Shown: positions 1 to 15,482 of the stretch, piece after piece
Layout of the letters: every line of letters starts with the position of its first letter
Numbering within the stretch: the stretch's first letter is position 1
NCBI GenBank assembly: GCA_034509425.1
Contig: JAVTVJ010000011.1
Span: 8,570,001-8,634,000, forward strand
Source: Eopsaltria australis
Lineage: Eukaryota; Chordata; Aves; Passeriformes; Petroicidae
Reading direction: 5' to 3'
DNA length: 64,000 nt
Program-made: the position numbers and the translations under genes
Notes under the pieces: generated by a model
Told to the model about the DNA's origin: nothing
Databases searched by the model: none
What the model saw: the letters and a program-made list of their open reading frames with translations, nothing else

Positions 1-2245
1 AGCCTTAATTTGACACCTTTGTGAATTTATATTTTTGAAATATATTTACATCTTTTCCCCAAAAGGTTTTGGCTTTGTTCTGCTCAGAAGATGAACAATG
101 GTCACCTAATGAGCAACAAAAAATGTTGTGTTTTGTCCAAGAGGTTCAATGAATAACCCTAAACCTCACTGACTATACAAAGCCAAATCCTCACTCCCAA
201 TAGGATTACCAGCCTAGTCATTGGCTCTCCTACAATCTTCATTGGCACAGGATTTGAGTAGTTCACAAATATAATTAACTTATTTTGAAAACCTCTTTTT
301 TTAGGTAAGAGATGGTATTTTCTCAGAAATAAAGAACAAAAATTGTACACCAGTTCCAGTTACTTAACTTAATATACCTGATAGTACCTACTATTATATT
401 GCCTTTCCTGTGTTCCCCAGACAGTTCCTGATTCTAGATTCATCTGTGAAGGGGCTACACAGACTAAACACAGCTTTACAACTGCAAGTTGGACTTACGA
501 TCCAAAAAGTCGTCTGAGAAATGCTTGAGTTAAGTGACTTACCTAACATCTCCCAGAACAACTCTCTGGAGTGGTATTCAACTGCATTTCTAAAATGGGA
601 TAGCCCTTACTTTAGTCCTATCTCATTCAAAATATGCTTTCTGGTTTATAGAACAAATAGAGCAAAAATGCTATGGATAATAATCTTCTCAATTGCAACA
701 CCATGACTGATTCTCAGTGCTTATCTAAAGGAAAATTCTACTAGACCTAAAAGACTCTCCCAAAGGAGAGAAGATTAAAGGAAACCAAATGTGGCATGTT
801 TATCATACTGCTTTATTATCTAGTGGACAACACTCAATACAACAATTGCAGCATAAGAACAGGCCAACATGAAACAGATCACCTTGAAAGAGAGAGAATT
901 ACTCATTCCACTTCTAGTAGGCATTACCAAAGTGATGTGTGAAGAAAGGGTGGATTGCTTCTTTTATCTGCTTACTTAAGTGAGCAGTGGCAGATGGTAA
1001 AAATATGATTAAACCCAAAACAATTGCTTAAAACAGAAAGAGATAAATGTTATACCCTCCCTAAAGAAATGTCTTAAGATACCAACAAAGATAAAAACCC
1101 AAGGTTCACAAACACCATTTTTTTTCTGAGATTCACCAAGAACAAAGCAGAAATTATTTCATGAGAAAAAATACATTAAGAAAAGTTAAGGGCATTTTCA
1201 TGTTTTGTGCTCAAGAGTTTGGAACAAAAGGTTGGCAGGCCTAATGAGGGCTGCACAATGAATTCCCAATAGCATCATTCATATGTGAATGTATCTCAGA
1301 AAACTGTACCAAATGTTATAACTGGTATTTAATAATAGTGAGTCTTTCTAATCACAACAACAATAAAAGCAGGATGTGTGCCAGACAGAGAACTGGCAGA
1401 GAGGCACTTGATTCACTCTTACAAGTGAATTGCTTACAAGTATCAGAGTGCAAAGTGGTCTCTGGAAGCTACTACATGTTTTTCAGAGAAGTGACTGCGA
1501 ATTTATGTGTTTAAGGACTGAGAAAATAATTCTGCAATGCAAAGTTCCTGTTCAGGCAGCTATGCATTTTTAGGCTATTTAAACAATTCTTCTTAGTTAC
1601 CATTTTTATTCTGTCGCCTCCAAAGAAAACATTAAGAATTAAGGTGTAGAGTATAACTGGAATGTTTACAGATATATATTCTTAACTTAAAAAAATCATG
1701 GGATGCTTCAGACATTATTAAAATACTCTATCAAATCTATAAATTTATAGCATTTCAACACATTTCAAAATCTTAGTGTGTTAAGATCTAATGCTGGGAG
1801 AAGTTATAATTCTTAAGCCTTACTTGTAGAATCAGAAAATAACAAAAAGGACCCCAACACATAATTTAATCCATACATCCCATCATAAAAGGAAAAAATT
1901 GTTATGGGGACAGAATATTTTTATCCCAGGTTCTAGTGGGTAACACTTGAGTGAGCAAAGGCAAAAATGCAGCAGTTGAATGTTTGAGAGAAAGATAATT
2001 TCCAGACTTTCATTTTATAATTGTTTCAGTGTAAAACCTCAACATTTCAATCGAAACATTTTACTAAGCTCCTCTGCTTGTTTAGCCACTATAGTTCTAC
2101 CAACCCCTTACAACGGAGTAATTAGATAATTATTGCATTTTTCTCTATGCTTTTAATAATATCTCTCTTTCTTCAAAACCTAGTACAAGTACTTCACTAC
2201 AGGTGAAAGCAGAGATATTTGCTGGCATAATTATTTGACTACAGG

Positions 2246-2275
2246 TTTTTTTGTTTTTTTTTTTTTTCCTTTTTC
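2246..2275. repeat. T-rich low-complexity tract
   Basis: Runs of T broken by single G and C bases, ending in a C-rich stretch. It is a simple low-complexity tract in intron 2. On the sense (minus) strand it reads as poly-A. No retroposon body was recognised next to it. Confidence 0.8.
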
Positions 2276-5207
2276 CCCACTCCCTTTTCTTGGAAGGGAC
2301 TTCTACTCTTCTTTTCATAAAAATTCCAGGATATAAAACCATGTGACCAACTGTCATCATTGTGCCTCAGAACTGGAGATTCAAGACAGTTTTACTTAAA
2401 TTAATTGCATCACCAGCACTCAAAACAGAAGAATAATGCTCCTCACACTCTCCACACAGGGAAACTGAAGGTCTATAGTTTGCACATGCAGCTGAATACA
2501 CTCTTATAACAGGTCATGGTTAAGTATGAGGGTAAATTATGTGCATGTCTATATTCATAGCCCTCATGCAGATCACTTAAGAGCCTTATATCTGCTTGCA
2601 TGCAAATAATACTTTACCTTCATTCAGATCATGGATTATGGACCACAGGAGAAGTCATTAACCTGCTTACTCCCTCCATAACATGATTAGCTCTAAAACC
2701 TCCCTGATTTTTTAACCAGGATAAGACTGAGTGTTCAGGATACTCGCTTCCACTAAGAGAGAGAAGAATATGAAATTGGAAAATGAAAAAAAAAGGTTTT
2801 AATTTCTTAATATAGTTTAAGAGCTTGCATAATAATGTAAACAAACCTTGCTCTTCTTAGTAACTATGTATGCATAAACAACATTAGAATTTGGTACTAA
2901 GCTGAGCAAGATCCCAAGAAGATGAGGGAAATAGGTGGTCAAAGGTGATTTGCATTTTAATAAGGTACTTCTAACTGAAAAATTTAGATCAACCTGATTT
3001 CTTCTTCAGACTCGCTAGGAAGTAGCAGGAAAAGATAGAAAAGAAATAATTCAGAAAAAAATGGAGATTATTGCATTATTAACCCAACTCCCTACTAGTT
3101 GAAATGTCTCATTTTCTTCACAGTAAAAAACCAGGACTACATTCCGTTTTGATGAAAAGAACACATTTATACCTTCACTGGGTACCCACATTGTGACTGC
3201 ACTTTTCCAGTAATTCTCTACAGATTACCACTGAGATTCATTCCAACTCTCCTGTCTGTCTTAGTGACTAAATCGTTAGTGCAATCCTGAGTGCACTGAA
3301 CAGCTGCAGAGAATATAGTTATGGCTCATTCACTACTTGAAGTGCTTTAATCCCTTCCTACCCATCCCTGAAATGTGATGCATTAAATAATTTCAGCATG
3401 TTTTTATATCATTTGGAAAAAGATGAAACGTTAACAGTGTACTTTTCCATGCAATTTCATCTTTGAAGTTTTATCTGAGTGATATATCAAAATTAAAATT
3501 TAGAAATAGGTATTGCCAGGGAAGTACCAGTCTGACCCTGACTATGTGAGCTTTTTGTAGATCAAAACAGAATTAAATGAAAAAAAGGAAGGAAAGAAAC
3601 CTGTTTTTACATGTGTGCATACAGAAATACCTGTCTACGAATTCAAGATACCTTCAAACGAGCTTAAAATGGCAATCTCCCTCCTTCCAAGAGTCTACTA
3701 CAGTAAATAAATATTAATGTATCTACAAATACCAAACTGTACAGTTAATAAAAGCCTTTGATTTCCGGCACAATTTTGGTAACTTTTGCTTTTGTGAAAG
3801 GACAATATCACATGGTGGAACACTTTCACTTCTCTACTGTCATGACAGAGTGTATTGGTTTGGACTAGTTCACACATTTTCTTGAATTCTCTGATTGCTT
3901 AAAGTTGCTTCATGTTGATTTTGATCTTCATATGATTTAAAGTCCAGTGAACTCCAACTGGATGCCTAAATCTGACTACACTGGTGATATACAGACCCTG
4001 ACACACAGAAGGTAGTCAGAGGTTCATTGACCAGGTGAGGACTGTGGGCTCTGGTTCAATGAGTAAGAAGGGATGTTCTGTGTCCCTCCAGGCTGGAATC
4101 CCAGATGAACTAGTACATGCAAGATGGGAACTAGAATGTAGGCAAACATGAACGGATGAAGCAGCTAGACACTGAGATGCTGCAGGCAAGCAGCCCTGAT
4201 AGTTCTTCCATCTCCTCAGCTGACCCCTGCCAGCAGGACAGCATCACTTCAAAGTAAGTGAAGCTATGGTGCCATTGAGTCTTTAGAACTACTGAGGCTG
4301 AAAAGGATTTTGTGCATATTATGACCTTAAACACAACAGGAAGTCTCATCTGAGTATTTCCCTTTACAAAGACCATTGACAGACAGGTAATTAACACGAA
4401 AACTGAGCTGTACTAGAACTTTTGGCAAATCCACTTGTTCTCATGCACAGTGTTGTGACTTTGCACTAGGCAGCACAGGCATAATTGATTCAAGATCATC
4501 CATGTCTGGAGTACCTCACAAAAGTACCTATGAATGTGAAGACAGGCAATTTTATTGCCTGTGAACTGTGTAGTTGTTGTCTGCAAGTCAAGTACCTAAA
4601 GACATCTGTGCTGCTGGCATATCTTTACAGAAAAGAAACTCCATGATGCACAAGCAGTCCAGCTTTGGTTATTTTGAAGATTTCACTTTTTATGCACTGT
4701 TTAAGACCTATGGATATCATAAGAGTGCATTGTCTCCACTTTTACAGTAAAAGTTCTGTCCTGCATATATCCAAAACAGAGAATAGGTATGAGGGACCTG
4801 ACAAGATAGCAGCAACTAATGAAAGAACTCTGAAAAAATGAAGAAGACATAAAAACTGCAGTGCACATTCCCCCAGGGTTTGCTCCTGTAGTCATAGGTG
4901 TCTTCAGGGCTCTCAGCCCTCTGACTGGTCCTATCTTCCACTCAATTATTTATCTGTGATTATAAAAACAACATCACCAATGAAAACATCATTCTTCCTA
5001 CTACTGTAAAGATCTTTATATTGATGCAGTATTAGAGATTAACCCTGTCCTCCATTACTTATTTCAGTTTATCTTGACACTCTGATGGAACAAGTGCAGA
5101 CCACAGCTCGCCCTTGGATCTCAACTTTGACGATTATGATTAGATCTTAATACACACTGCACACATTCACAGGTCAGGATTAATCATCGATGATCAAGAT
5201 CTTTGTG

Positions 5208-5325
5208 ACACACTTAAGAGGTCAGGAAATATTATTCTCATCTTACACATAGGAACCGAGAGTAAGTAATGGTTCAAGGTCACCGTGGAGGTCTGTGCCT
5301 GAATGCAGACTTGAAGCCATCCCTC
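5208..5325 (+). mobile_element. Possible MIR-like (tRNA-derived) SINE relic
   Basis: The stretch has the general order of a MIR 3' half: a TTATTCTCATCTTACA-like segment, then a diverged AGGAACCGAG segment, then AGTAAGT followed by TTCAAGGTCAC, then a GCCTGAATGCAGAC segment that resembles the family's GGATTTGAACCCAGG end. MIR elements are ancient SINEs found across amniotes, so an old copy in a bird intron is plausible. The match is by eye and the copy is clearly very diverged. It could be chance similarity. Confidence 0.45.
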
Positions 5326-8300
5326 TTCCACCAGCTCCTTCTTGCTAGCTCAGAGCAGCATTCTTGGACAACCCTCACCACACCTTGTGTCTTTTGATTC
5401 TTGTTTCAAAAGACAGTGACTTTTAGCCCAGCAGCTCTCAAGAATAGCTGAAGACACAAAAAGTTCTGCTATGGGATAGGATAACTATAAAAGTACTTCA
5501 GGAGCAGCTGCAAACTACAGCGCTCCAACCCTTCTTCTTTTCCTGTGTCTTCTTAAAAAGCGCTTCTGCCTTTTCAGGCACTACTGAGAAAACTCTACTT
5601 ATTGTTATCTCCTTGTAATTTGCATAGCAGATTGCCTCTGCAGGAGTCTCAAATACAGAATTAAAACCAAGTGTTGGTTGTTATACTGAAATGGACTTGT
5701 ATCTGTTTATCTCTCCACACAAGAAATCCATGCTATTATAAAAGGCATAAATGCAATCACCCATTTGAATTAATGATTGGAAGGTTTTTTTCTTCTTTCC
5801 CCCTTTACAAAATCTTCAGTTCACATTCCACATGAGGAGACACACAGCATATGTGCAGCATGCAGCAGTATCATCTGATCCTGAAAAATCCAGTATCTTC
5901 TTGAGAATCATCATGTTTACAAAAGCTATTTCTGAACCATTCAAGAAACTGCTTTTAGTTTTCCTTTTAGATTTGTGATTATTGAAATGCATTACCAGTG
6001 CAAATTTTCTCTCTGTCAGTTCTTGCCTTTCTCATCATTAACTGCAACTGGAAGTTTAACAACTTAAGTAGCATTATGCACTTATCTGGGTGGGGATTTG
6101 TCACATCAGTTTTGCATAGATAAGACAATACTACACCACAGACACACCCTCAACACCTGGTTACATCACCTTTTGCTGATCAAATCCAAAGATAAACAAG
6201 TTGAAAAGTCCCACGTGGCAAAAGCTTTTATGATACCAGGCTGGTCAGGTTTCCCAACAGTTAACATTAAACCTGGACTCAAGTAGAACGTGCCTTTTCC
6301 TGGCTGCTGTCAGCAAAACCAGCAACTCATCAAATCTGCCTCTGAGACTAGTATCTGAATTTATACTCTAGTTTGGCGTGATGACTTTAATGTGAAAATC
6401 ACAATGACATCTTCTGGCCTCCACAGAAATCAGACAGAAAATACATGTGCTTTCCTTAATATGCTTTGATCAGAATGAACACCTCGCTAATGGTGGTCAA
6501 TTACTATGCAAATATCCAGTAATTGCACCAGTCGAAAGCAAAACATGTTACAAAAGGCACTTTAAAAAAACCTCAATGAACCATAAACAAAATAAAACCG
6601 AAGAACCCACAAGTAAAACCAGAAATAAGAAATTACTAGTACAAGGCACAAGTTAATTATTAAGAAACAAACAGTCTAAATTTTCAAAACCTATGTTGTT
6701 TACACTGATGTAAATACAAAAGAGCGAAGCTACAACTTTAAACTGGCACATTGTAAGTCTTGTGTTTCTATAATTATGCTTTTGCTGTCTAAGATTAATC
6801 AGGGTAGTTAATGATGCAAAAAATTACATTTATAATCCAGTCTGAATACAGCTGTACTGCAAGCTATGATCTAAATGCCATTAAGGTAAATGGAATTAAT
6901 GGGCTGTCCCTGGCAATTTTTATATCTATCAGTTACTAATTAACATTTTTCTGCAAAGAATAATTTATGGGGAAAAAACACATACAGAAGCAATAATGTT
7001 AAAACTTGCAACACAGACTGGTCACAGGGTAGCTGTGCAGCTGTAATAGACAATGTGTTGTACTCATTTCAACAGAGAACAAGAAAGTGCCAACTGGCAC
7101 TACAATCAGTAAAATCTTTTATGTTAAGTCATTTATTTTATATTGCAGCAAATTATTACTGCCAAAGATGAACTTTTGTGAGAAATCTCAACTTCAGCTA
7201 ATAATGGAAGGACTGAGCAGAAGCAGCAATAAAAGCTTGGTAGTTAAATTAGCTACTAAGAAAAATGAGCACTGTGTGTTATCTTTGTAGATAACATAGC
7301 ACATTTGCTGCTCCCAGCTTGATTACTGATTTTATGCATTCAGTACTTGCATTAGTTCTAAAAGTATTCCTGTAAAACCTTTGCCACAATCCTATTGTAG
7401 CTCTTTCTATTCTTGACTTTATGACACAAAAAGCATCACATCACTCTTTAGGGTCCCTTTTGAAATCCTCCTTATCTTCTTGCCTATGAACCTATATACC
7501 ATCATTTCACATACCAGGAATTAATAGTAGAGGATAAATTTTACAGTGAACACCAAAGCCTCCAGAGGTTACTTATTATATGCCTCCTCTTTTTTTAAAA
7601 GAAAACAATTCAAAGCCCCCCCAAAAACATAGTAAAAGAAGAACAGTCAAACCCCTCAAAACACTCATCTCCCCACCTGCAAAAATGCCCCTAGGAACAG
7701 GAAGACACAGAAGCAGGTGGTAGAATCAAAATCAAAATCCAATGGTGACTGTTGCATCTGAAAAGTATTCCCCACACTAAATGCTGTAGTAGTAAGTGGT
7801 TTTAAAGGAATATCAAGATATTTAGGTTTACTTACAGGAAGAAAACAAACACGTTAATCATTCTGAATTTATACTTACAAAAATCCAGCTTAGAGTTAAT
7901 CCTTCAAATCCCTGGTAACAGTATTATTCCAAGTAAACATCATCGAATTAGGCTGATTTTAATCTTCCCAGACCCTGACCAAAAATGGTATATAACTACG
8001 ACAAGCTATATTACTACCAAAAATGGCAAAAAATAGTATTACTAGTATTTATATAAATGAGAGTCATTATGTAATAATGGCATTCCTTCAGTTTCATGCT
8101 TATTTCCTGTGTCAGTCATGATGAATCTTGAGTTTATAGTACCAACATGACAATTCACACTAACCACAATTTACTGCCTTCAAATTGAAGTTGTAAAGCA
8201 ACACTTAGGATATTTGCATTTTATTATAACTTAGTCAGTAAGATGCCAGTGATAAAAAACTTCCTAACTTCAGAACTTACATGAACAGCTTCTTTAAACA

Positions 8301-11300
8301 TACTGTAGATAATGATAAGGTAAGAATTTAATCAATTCACAAATACTCAATGTTATTTATCACATGGGGGGAAAAAACCTGAATCCTTGAGAATAATTGT
8401 GCTGCTATCAAAAATATGTTGTACTAGTAAGAATTCCGTTCTAATGCTATAGGAATAAGCAGTAAGCATTCTAGCATGCTCTCTCTTGTGTGTATCTTCT
8501 CCCTTTGTCACTCCACTAAGACCCTGCAAAATACAGAACTGCCTGTCTAGACTGTAGAATTTTAGGTAGAAGGGCAAGAGAAGTTTGTTAGAATAAAATA
8601 CTGATTCAAAAATGTTCATAAGCTTGCAGAGAAAAGAAGGAAAAGTCTATAAAACCAGAGTCGAAAAATACAACAGACCTTGTGAATTTGCTGCTTCAAG
8701 AGCACAAAGAGAAATATGTAATTTCATTTTTTTTTTCTGAGGGAATTGAACAAGATAATAGATAAATCCTGTCAGGGTGGATCTGACTGCATTGCAGTAA
8801 ATGATAAAGTAGGTGTTCAATATTTTCATTTTACAGGCTGGCACATTTGCAATATAACTAAAAATACGACATATAATGTCTATTCAAATCAATGCTTTTA
8901 AAAAAAATTATTTCAATGTTTTTGATTACAAAGCATATTCAGATTAAGAAAAACCAAACCACAAAACAAGCTACCACTACACACTTTAAAGCTTTTCTCT
9001 GGTGCTCTCTGTGCTAGTCGCATTAGGTATGTTATTGCAGGGTCTAGTGGTGCTTCTATACTGAAGGTTTTGGCAGGATTCCCCCACTGTAACCTCTTTG
9101 TTTAGGAATTTATTAACATATTGAATGATAGGCTTTTGCTCTGAACTTTAAAGAAAGGAAATTAAGCTCTTTTCTAGGGGAGTATTTATTGACCTAAAAA
9201 CAAAGCAAATGGAAACATAATGTAAAAGTATTTTCAAACACCATGTCTAAGACAAATATTTTTGTAAAGCAAAAGAAAGATAAGTAAGACAATTACGTGA
9301 TAATATAGTTCAATCTCTTTAGTTATTTGCTTTGAATAGTGTATATTATGTTAACAAGAGAGCTGGACTAACTGTTCTGACAGTGGAGTTCTGTCTTTTA
9401 GTCATCTATAATGAAATGTGCTAATTCACCAGAAGTTGCTGGGCAGCAGGTCATTGTGCATACCTTTGATGTGCAAATTCATGCTTAAATGCTTTGAAGA
9501 TTTAAGGCCTAAAGTCCATACTGGATCCTCAGCAATATAACATCCTGTACTTTGGTGCTTTATTTGAATGCTGTCTTACAGAGAACTCTACCAAGGGCTG
9601 GACAAAATTGTGCTCTTTCTGCAATACATTCTGTGTGAAAAACAAGTTCTTAGCTAGTTGATAAGCTAAAAAAAAATCTTTGTTGTTCTTACTTACATTA
9701 TGAGCTTGTTGCCACAATGTTGCCACACTGCTTCAACCAATGTGAAACAGAGTATTGCACTTCCAAAGGTTTCACAGTCCTACAAATATTGTTATAAACA
9801 TCTAATTTTTAAATGTAATAATCTTAAGTAATTAAGTAAGGCATTATCAATTTGCATTACATATGGTGGTAGACTGATATTTTACTGCATTTGTCAAAAT
9901 AAATGAAAATAATTCAAAAATATAGATGCAATTGAAGGAGTGAAAAACTTGTGATTTTGTAATTCAGTAATGAATCTGTTAAACTAAGCAATTTTATAAT
10001 GTTATGACAGTAGCTCAAGGTAGTGGAAGCTAAGCACTGGAATGGATGGGTAAAAGAACTTCTTATGGTCAACAAGGCCAAAAAAATTCCTGTAAAGAAT
10101 AAAATTCCTCAGGATATAAGAAAAGTTTCATCTCAATCCTACTGCTTATGTACCTACTACTATTCTCATACTGAGCTCTGCCTTAGTTATTAACAAACCA
10201 GGGAAGCTGTTATGCTGTGCATTTTCTCATCTAAGTTTGCCTCTTCGAAAAGCAGTCTAAAAAAATTATTTACACAATATATGCTCCTTGGGAACGGTTG
10301 CAATTACTCCCAAATGCACCTCTGAGGTGACAAGCAACTTGGTTTTCACTTTTCTCTGTGTGGATGCCAATGACTCAAATAAACAAGCTGATTCTCACTG
10401 CTGCCATTGCTGTTTCACTACACCTATGGGCGCTGACCAGCTTGTGAAAGTCTGTTCCAGTGCCCTTGACAGAAGCTGGTAAGAGGCCTCAAACAGTTCC
10501 TGACAGGCAAAGGGACTTCTTCTGCCAAAGGGTTCACACAAGTATAGAGAACGATTCAGCCTACCTAAGGTCTGCAGATTTGACTTTTAGGTTTATCTTG
10601 GTGCTTCTTAGAGAATTCATTTATCTGTCTAGAAGCAACATCTAACCCCAGGTGCTGTGGTATAACCTGGCAAGCAGCTAAACACCACACAGCCATTTGA
10701 TCACTTTCCCACAGTGAGACAGGGGAAAGAATAAAAAAAAAACCAAAACAGATGAGTTCAGTACAGTTTAATAGGACAGAAAAGGAAGGCAAGTTAATAA
10801 CAAAGGTACAAGAGTATACATAATCAATTATGCACAATTCAACTGCTCAACAGGCTGACCGATGCCCAGCCTGCCCCCAAGAAGTGAGCTGCCATGCTCC
10901 AAACAACTCCTCCCAATTTTGCTGTTCAGCATGATTTCATATGGTATGGAATATCCTTTTGGCCAGCTGAGTCACCTGTGGCAGGCTGTGTCCCCTTACT
11001 AACTTCTCATGCATCCCCAGCCTCCTTGTTGACACAATGTGAAAAACTGAAAACTCTCTGACTTAGCGTCAGCATTGCTCTGCAACAACCAGAACACTGG
11101 TGTGTCATCAACATTTTTCTCATTCTAAATCTGAAATACAGCACTGTGCTATGAGGAAAAAAATTAGCTCTATCACAGCTGAAACCAGGTCACTGAGACA
11201 GGGGAAAAAAGTTTTCCTCCTACACTTCTCCTTCTAAACTTTCCCTGACAATGTATTTGTTCTCTGTTCCCTTACCTTTTCTCTCTAAGCAGGATTTTTT

Positions 11301-14300
11301 TAATGTCTTAAATATTTTTTTGCTCTTAGACTCTGGCCAGCAACAAGACAAGCTTGTTAACTGAGATGGCAACAGGAACATCAATATTTTCTGGTGACAA
11401 GCTCATCATTTCCTAAAGATAAAGTGTATATCCTTTATTGTTTTCTTCAATACCTATTCCTCCCTTGAAGCCTCATTTGATTTCATTATTGAGCAGCCAG
11501 AATAATACCAAGCAGGTAATCTTAAATATAATATTCATACAAAGTAACATTGCTTCTCCACAGCCTTATATAAAATTTCCTGTTCCAAAGGATCTGTGAT
11601 TGATTTCTGGTTGTGCCTTTTTGTCTTCCTATTTTTTTTAAGCATTTTTCATTAACTGGGAAGAGTTCATAATGATGTTTAAGTGACAACAGATCAAACA
11701 ATTTTCCAATGTTACTATATCACTGAAGGGTTACTTGGAAAGAAGTGGCACCAACACTGTATCTTGTGTTTAAATCTGTTTTAGTCAGATTTTCTGCTGA
11801 CAGTTGCTCTGTTTTGCCATCCAGTGTTTACACTGCTGAATGACAGAAGTCCACTTTTGCTTCTGTGGGAGACAAATCATTCCTATAAACATTGAAGTTA
11901 AACTTTCTATTCTTCAGCAGCAGGTAGCACTTTAGCCCATAGATTTACAGGAAAAGTATGACTGAAGAGATGCCAGGGTACGTGAGTGCAAACACACAAT
12001 TCCATTTTGCGAGAGGTGGAGTTCTCCCTGTCCCTTCTGACTTACAGCCTGTAATGATTTGAATATCTAGTATCTCTCTCTTCCTCCTGTTTGTCAGCTG
12101 TGATACCAAAATCAGCCAGAATTTAGGGGGCTTTGCATATTCTGAGCTTGCTCCTACTAGACAGAGTTTTAATGACATATAGGGTAGGACAGTTGGCACT
12201 GTCACGTCATTGGAACTGATGAAGTGGAGTCCGGAGGAAGATCTTGCAGATGAGGAACTAATTTTGTGGACGAGGAACTGAAGGGTGCTATATGACAACA
12301 TATTAATGAGGTTAGTAAGAAAGAAAATGGGCATTCTGGGATTCAGAAGGAAGGAGGAAGGCATACTACTTGAGCTTCTTAACTACCACACAAAAATATA
12401 AGGAACCAATAGCTCAGAGGTACAGTACTTCATATGCACAAATGTAACAAATGCGTAGGTTGACAGAAGACACTTCAGATTTTATTTTAATGTTCTTGGA
12501 GGAAGAGGAAAAATTGCCTTAGGGTCAGAACTGCCTGTTCCTTCATTCTTCTGTCTGCTATTCTCTATACAGTTTCTTGCAGTGCACTCCTTTTCCAAAC
12601 AGGCTTTTATCACAATCACCTTGTCTAGTTTACTCCTAATGAAAAATTTAAGAGATTCACATTACTCCATCCTTTCTCACTTAAGTGACCTGATTAGGGG
12701 GGGAAACCTCAGAGATTAGATAATTCACATGCTGTTCTGTCATCCAGCAATGCCTGTATTTATTTCAATACAGACCCAGGGATTTTTTTTTAATACAAAA
12801 GTAACTTGAATATAAAATAAATCAAGCTATGCTAATATTAGATCAGAATTATTCAATATGAGCTCCTGGACAATGCATTTGAGTTAAGAAGCAGATGCCA
12901 TCAAACTTTTTTGGTCTGATAGCTTTATGTTCCAACTTATTTTCTCTAAGAACAGTAGATGTATTTAGCCATTTCATGTAACAAAGCAGATGATGTGATA
13001 CTTGCTTCAAGGACTAGCATGCTAAATCAAATGCATAATGGAAGCTCAAATGCAAAATACAGTTTGCTGAAAGTCCCGCTTCAGAATGATACACTTAAAA
13101 TGCCTATATCATAATATCATGCTAATTCTTTCTCAAGGAAAGAATTTTCTTGTAATGTGTTCTAACAAAATAGTTTAATTTGCACCCAGCTAGAATGTGG
13201 CTAACTTATGACACCCTAAACTAAACTCCAGTAATATTCTGGATTGGGAAATGTGAACTAGTTGCTACAGAATTTATTTGCTGTCAGTTCAATATTTATT
13301 CAGCAAAAAATGGTTTGATTAGCTATTTGATTGTTTTCATTTAATTGTCTTTACTTGGCATAGACATTACCAGCATTTAAAAAAGCCTTCTTCCAGAAAA
13401 TATGTATGACTTCTATTTGAGGCTGCAGCAATACTAGGAAGTTATAATAGACACACATACAAACCTGTAACATTTTAACCACTACATAATAAAAATAATA
13501 TGTACAGTTAAATATAATATCATACTCTCATTTGTCCTCTGCCTACAGGTACTCAAAAATATACTATTTATTAACAGACTCTGCTAACCTTTTAAAACTA
13601 AAATATATATGAAACAGAATCTAATTACTTACAGCCAACATTACTATTTAAAAATTACTAGTAAAGACATAGTTTGTGTATCTAAATCTTTAGGTCATTT
13701 CCAGATTATGTAAGAATATTTGGGATCTCTGAGCAGTGGAGACAATTGATTTAAATCAGCTTAAAATAATGGGGGCTACATCTGAGGGACTGACAATGAC
13801 CCATTTTGGGATGTCCACTTCACATCATAGTCCTGTGTTTGAAAGGAAATGGCAGCTACCTCATCCCACTGCAGAAAAGTGCCTGCAGTAAGCAGATACC
13901 ACACAGTCTACACAAATTCAGGTCAATCTCCTGCTCAAACACTTATCTCCTGTAGGACATGAAGTAAATGCCAGTGTCTTTCCACCTCAATTAAGCCATC
14001 AAATAGAAAATGAGGTACACAGGGCGCTGAAGTATACAAGCATTGAAGACTGAGAAATTCAGAAACTAGAACAGCTAGCAACAACCTTTGCAGACCAGGA
14101 TGGAGAGGTTTATCCCCATCTCTTTGCAGAAGAAATATATTACAACAATGGATTGTCCTGGAATCCTTGGCTATTTCTGCCATTGTATTTAGGAATAAAA
14201 AGACAAGTACATTTCTTGATTGCAAGTCTACAGAAAGAGAGAACACAATTCTTTGCTTGAATTTATACGGCCATGCCAAACTCACACTGTGATAAATTTA

Positions 14301-15482
14301 AATTTTCTATGTGGATGGATAACTAAAAGAGGAGGGTATTTGCCTCACCCTCTGCAGGGGCCTCTATTCCCTACCCCTGTGCATTAGTCTTTAAACAACC
14401 CAGTGCTGGGTGCTAAGAGGACTGATAGGGCTGGCACGTCACAAACACAACAGCCATTTGCAATGAATAGTAACAGTGTCAGCAGGAAATATTCTATCAG
14501 TGGTTAGGACAACACATCTCAGTTTCACTTTGAAGGAAAATAACAGGAATGCACACCCATATCAATACATAAAAGACAAACATCCAGAATTTTAATAGTA
14601 ATGTTATTGAGTTGCAGGAAAATAAGTTAATCAAAGGAATTCAATTTCACGCAATGTCAAAAGAAGACATGATTTTGAGTCAGATGTTTTGGCAAGCAGA
14701 ATGCAGACCAAACTCTAAGCTCTAATTGTGAGCTTCTCCCTCACAGTGAACATCTCACTGTCTAATTGAAGCATTCAAGCAACATACATTCTGCTCAAGC
14801 AACTGTGTGAATTTTGAAATACTGTATATAGACCGTATTAATTTCTTTTGCTTTCAAGGCACCAAACCCTTGGAAATAACTATTCCTTAATTTTTTGCTG
14901 AAACGTAACTTCAATTACTAAGAGGCAATCTTTTCTTGATGAAAAAACAATTTGTAAATATCCAGCAGGGAATGCTGCCACATCTTAACACAAACCACAA
15001 ATTTTCATCCCTACTTTATTGCTTCTCCTGTTCTATCACCATACAGAGACACCAACAGGTTTTAAATTAAGTCACTCATACATCCAAGTTTGGACAGAAT
15101 CTAGTCACTGTTTCCTAGATCTCAGTCCTAAGATTCATAACTTTGCTTGAGAGTCATCCTTTGGACAAGAGGCAGTATAGTCTGTCACAGTTCAACCCAT
15201 ATGTTTGGCATCTTTTTTTACTCCTACTCTTCATCCTCCTACATTTGTTTATAAAATTTTAGCCAGAGATGAACTAAGACTATGAACACTGGAAATCAGA
15301 TTTTAGCTCTCTGAAGTAAAATAGCAATAACACAATGATAACAAACTTAGGAAACGCATGTCTTAAACAAAGATCTATCTTAGGACTACAAAATATATTT
15401 TGCACAAGCCTTCCTTAATTCTAATCTCATCCTTTACTCTTTTTGTTTGACTGCTGTACTCCAGCCAGTGCTGAAGGTTGAA

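Noticed and set aside
11945..12364. 139-codon open frame on the minus strand, same sense as ZNF385D
   Set aside because: No match to any ZNF385D segment or other family I know, and its length is near the chance expectation.
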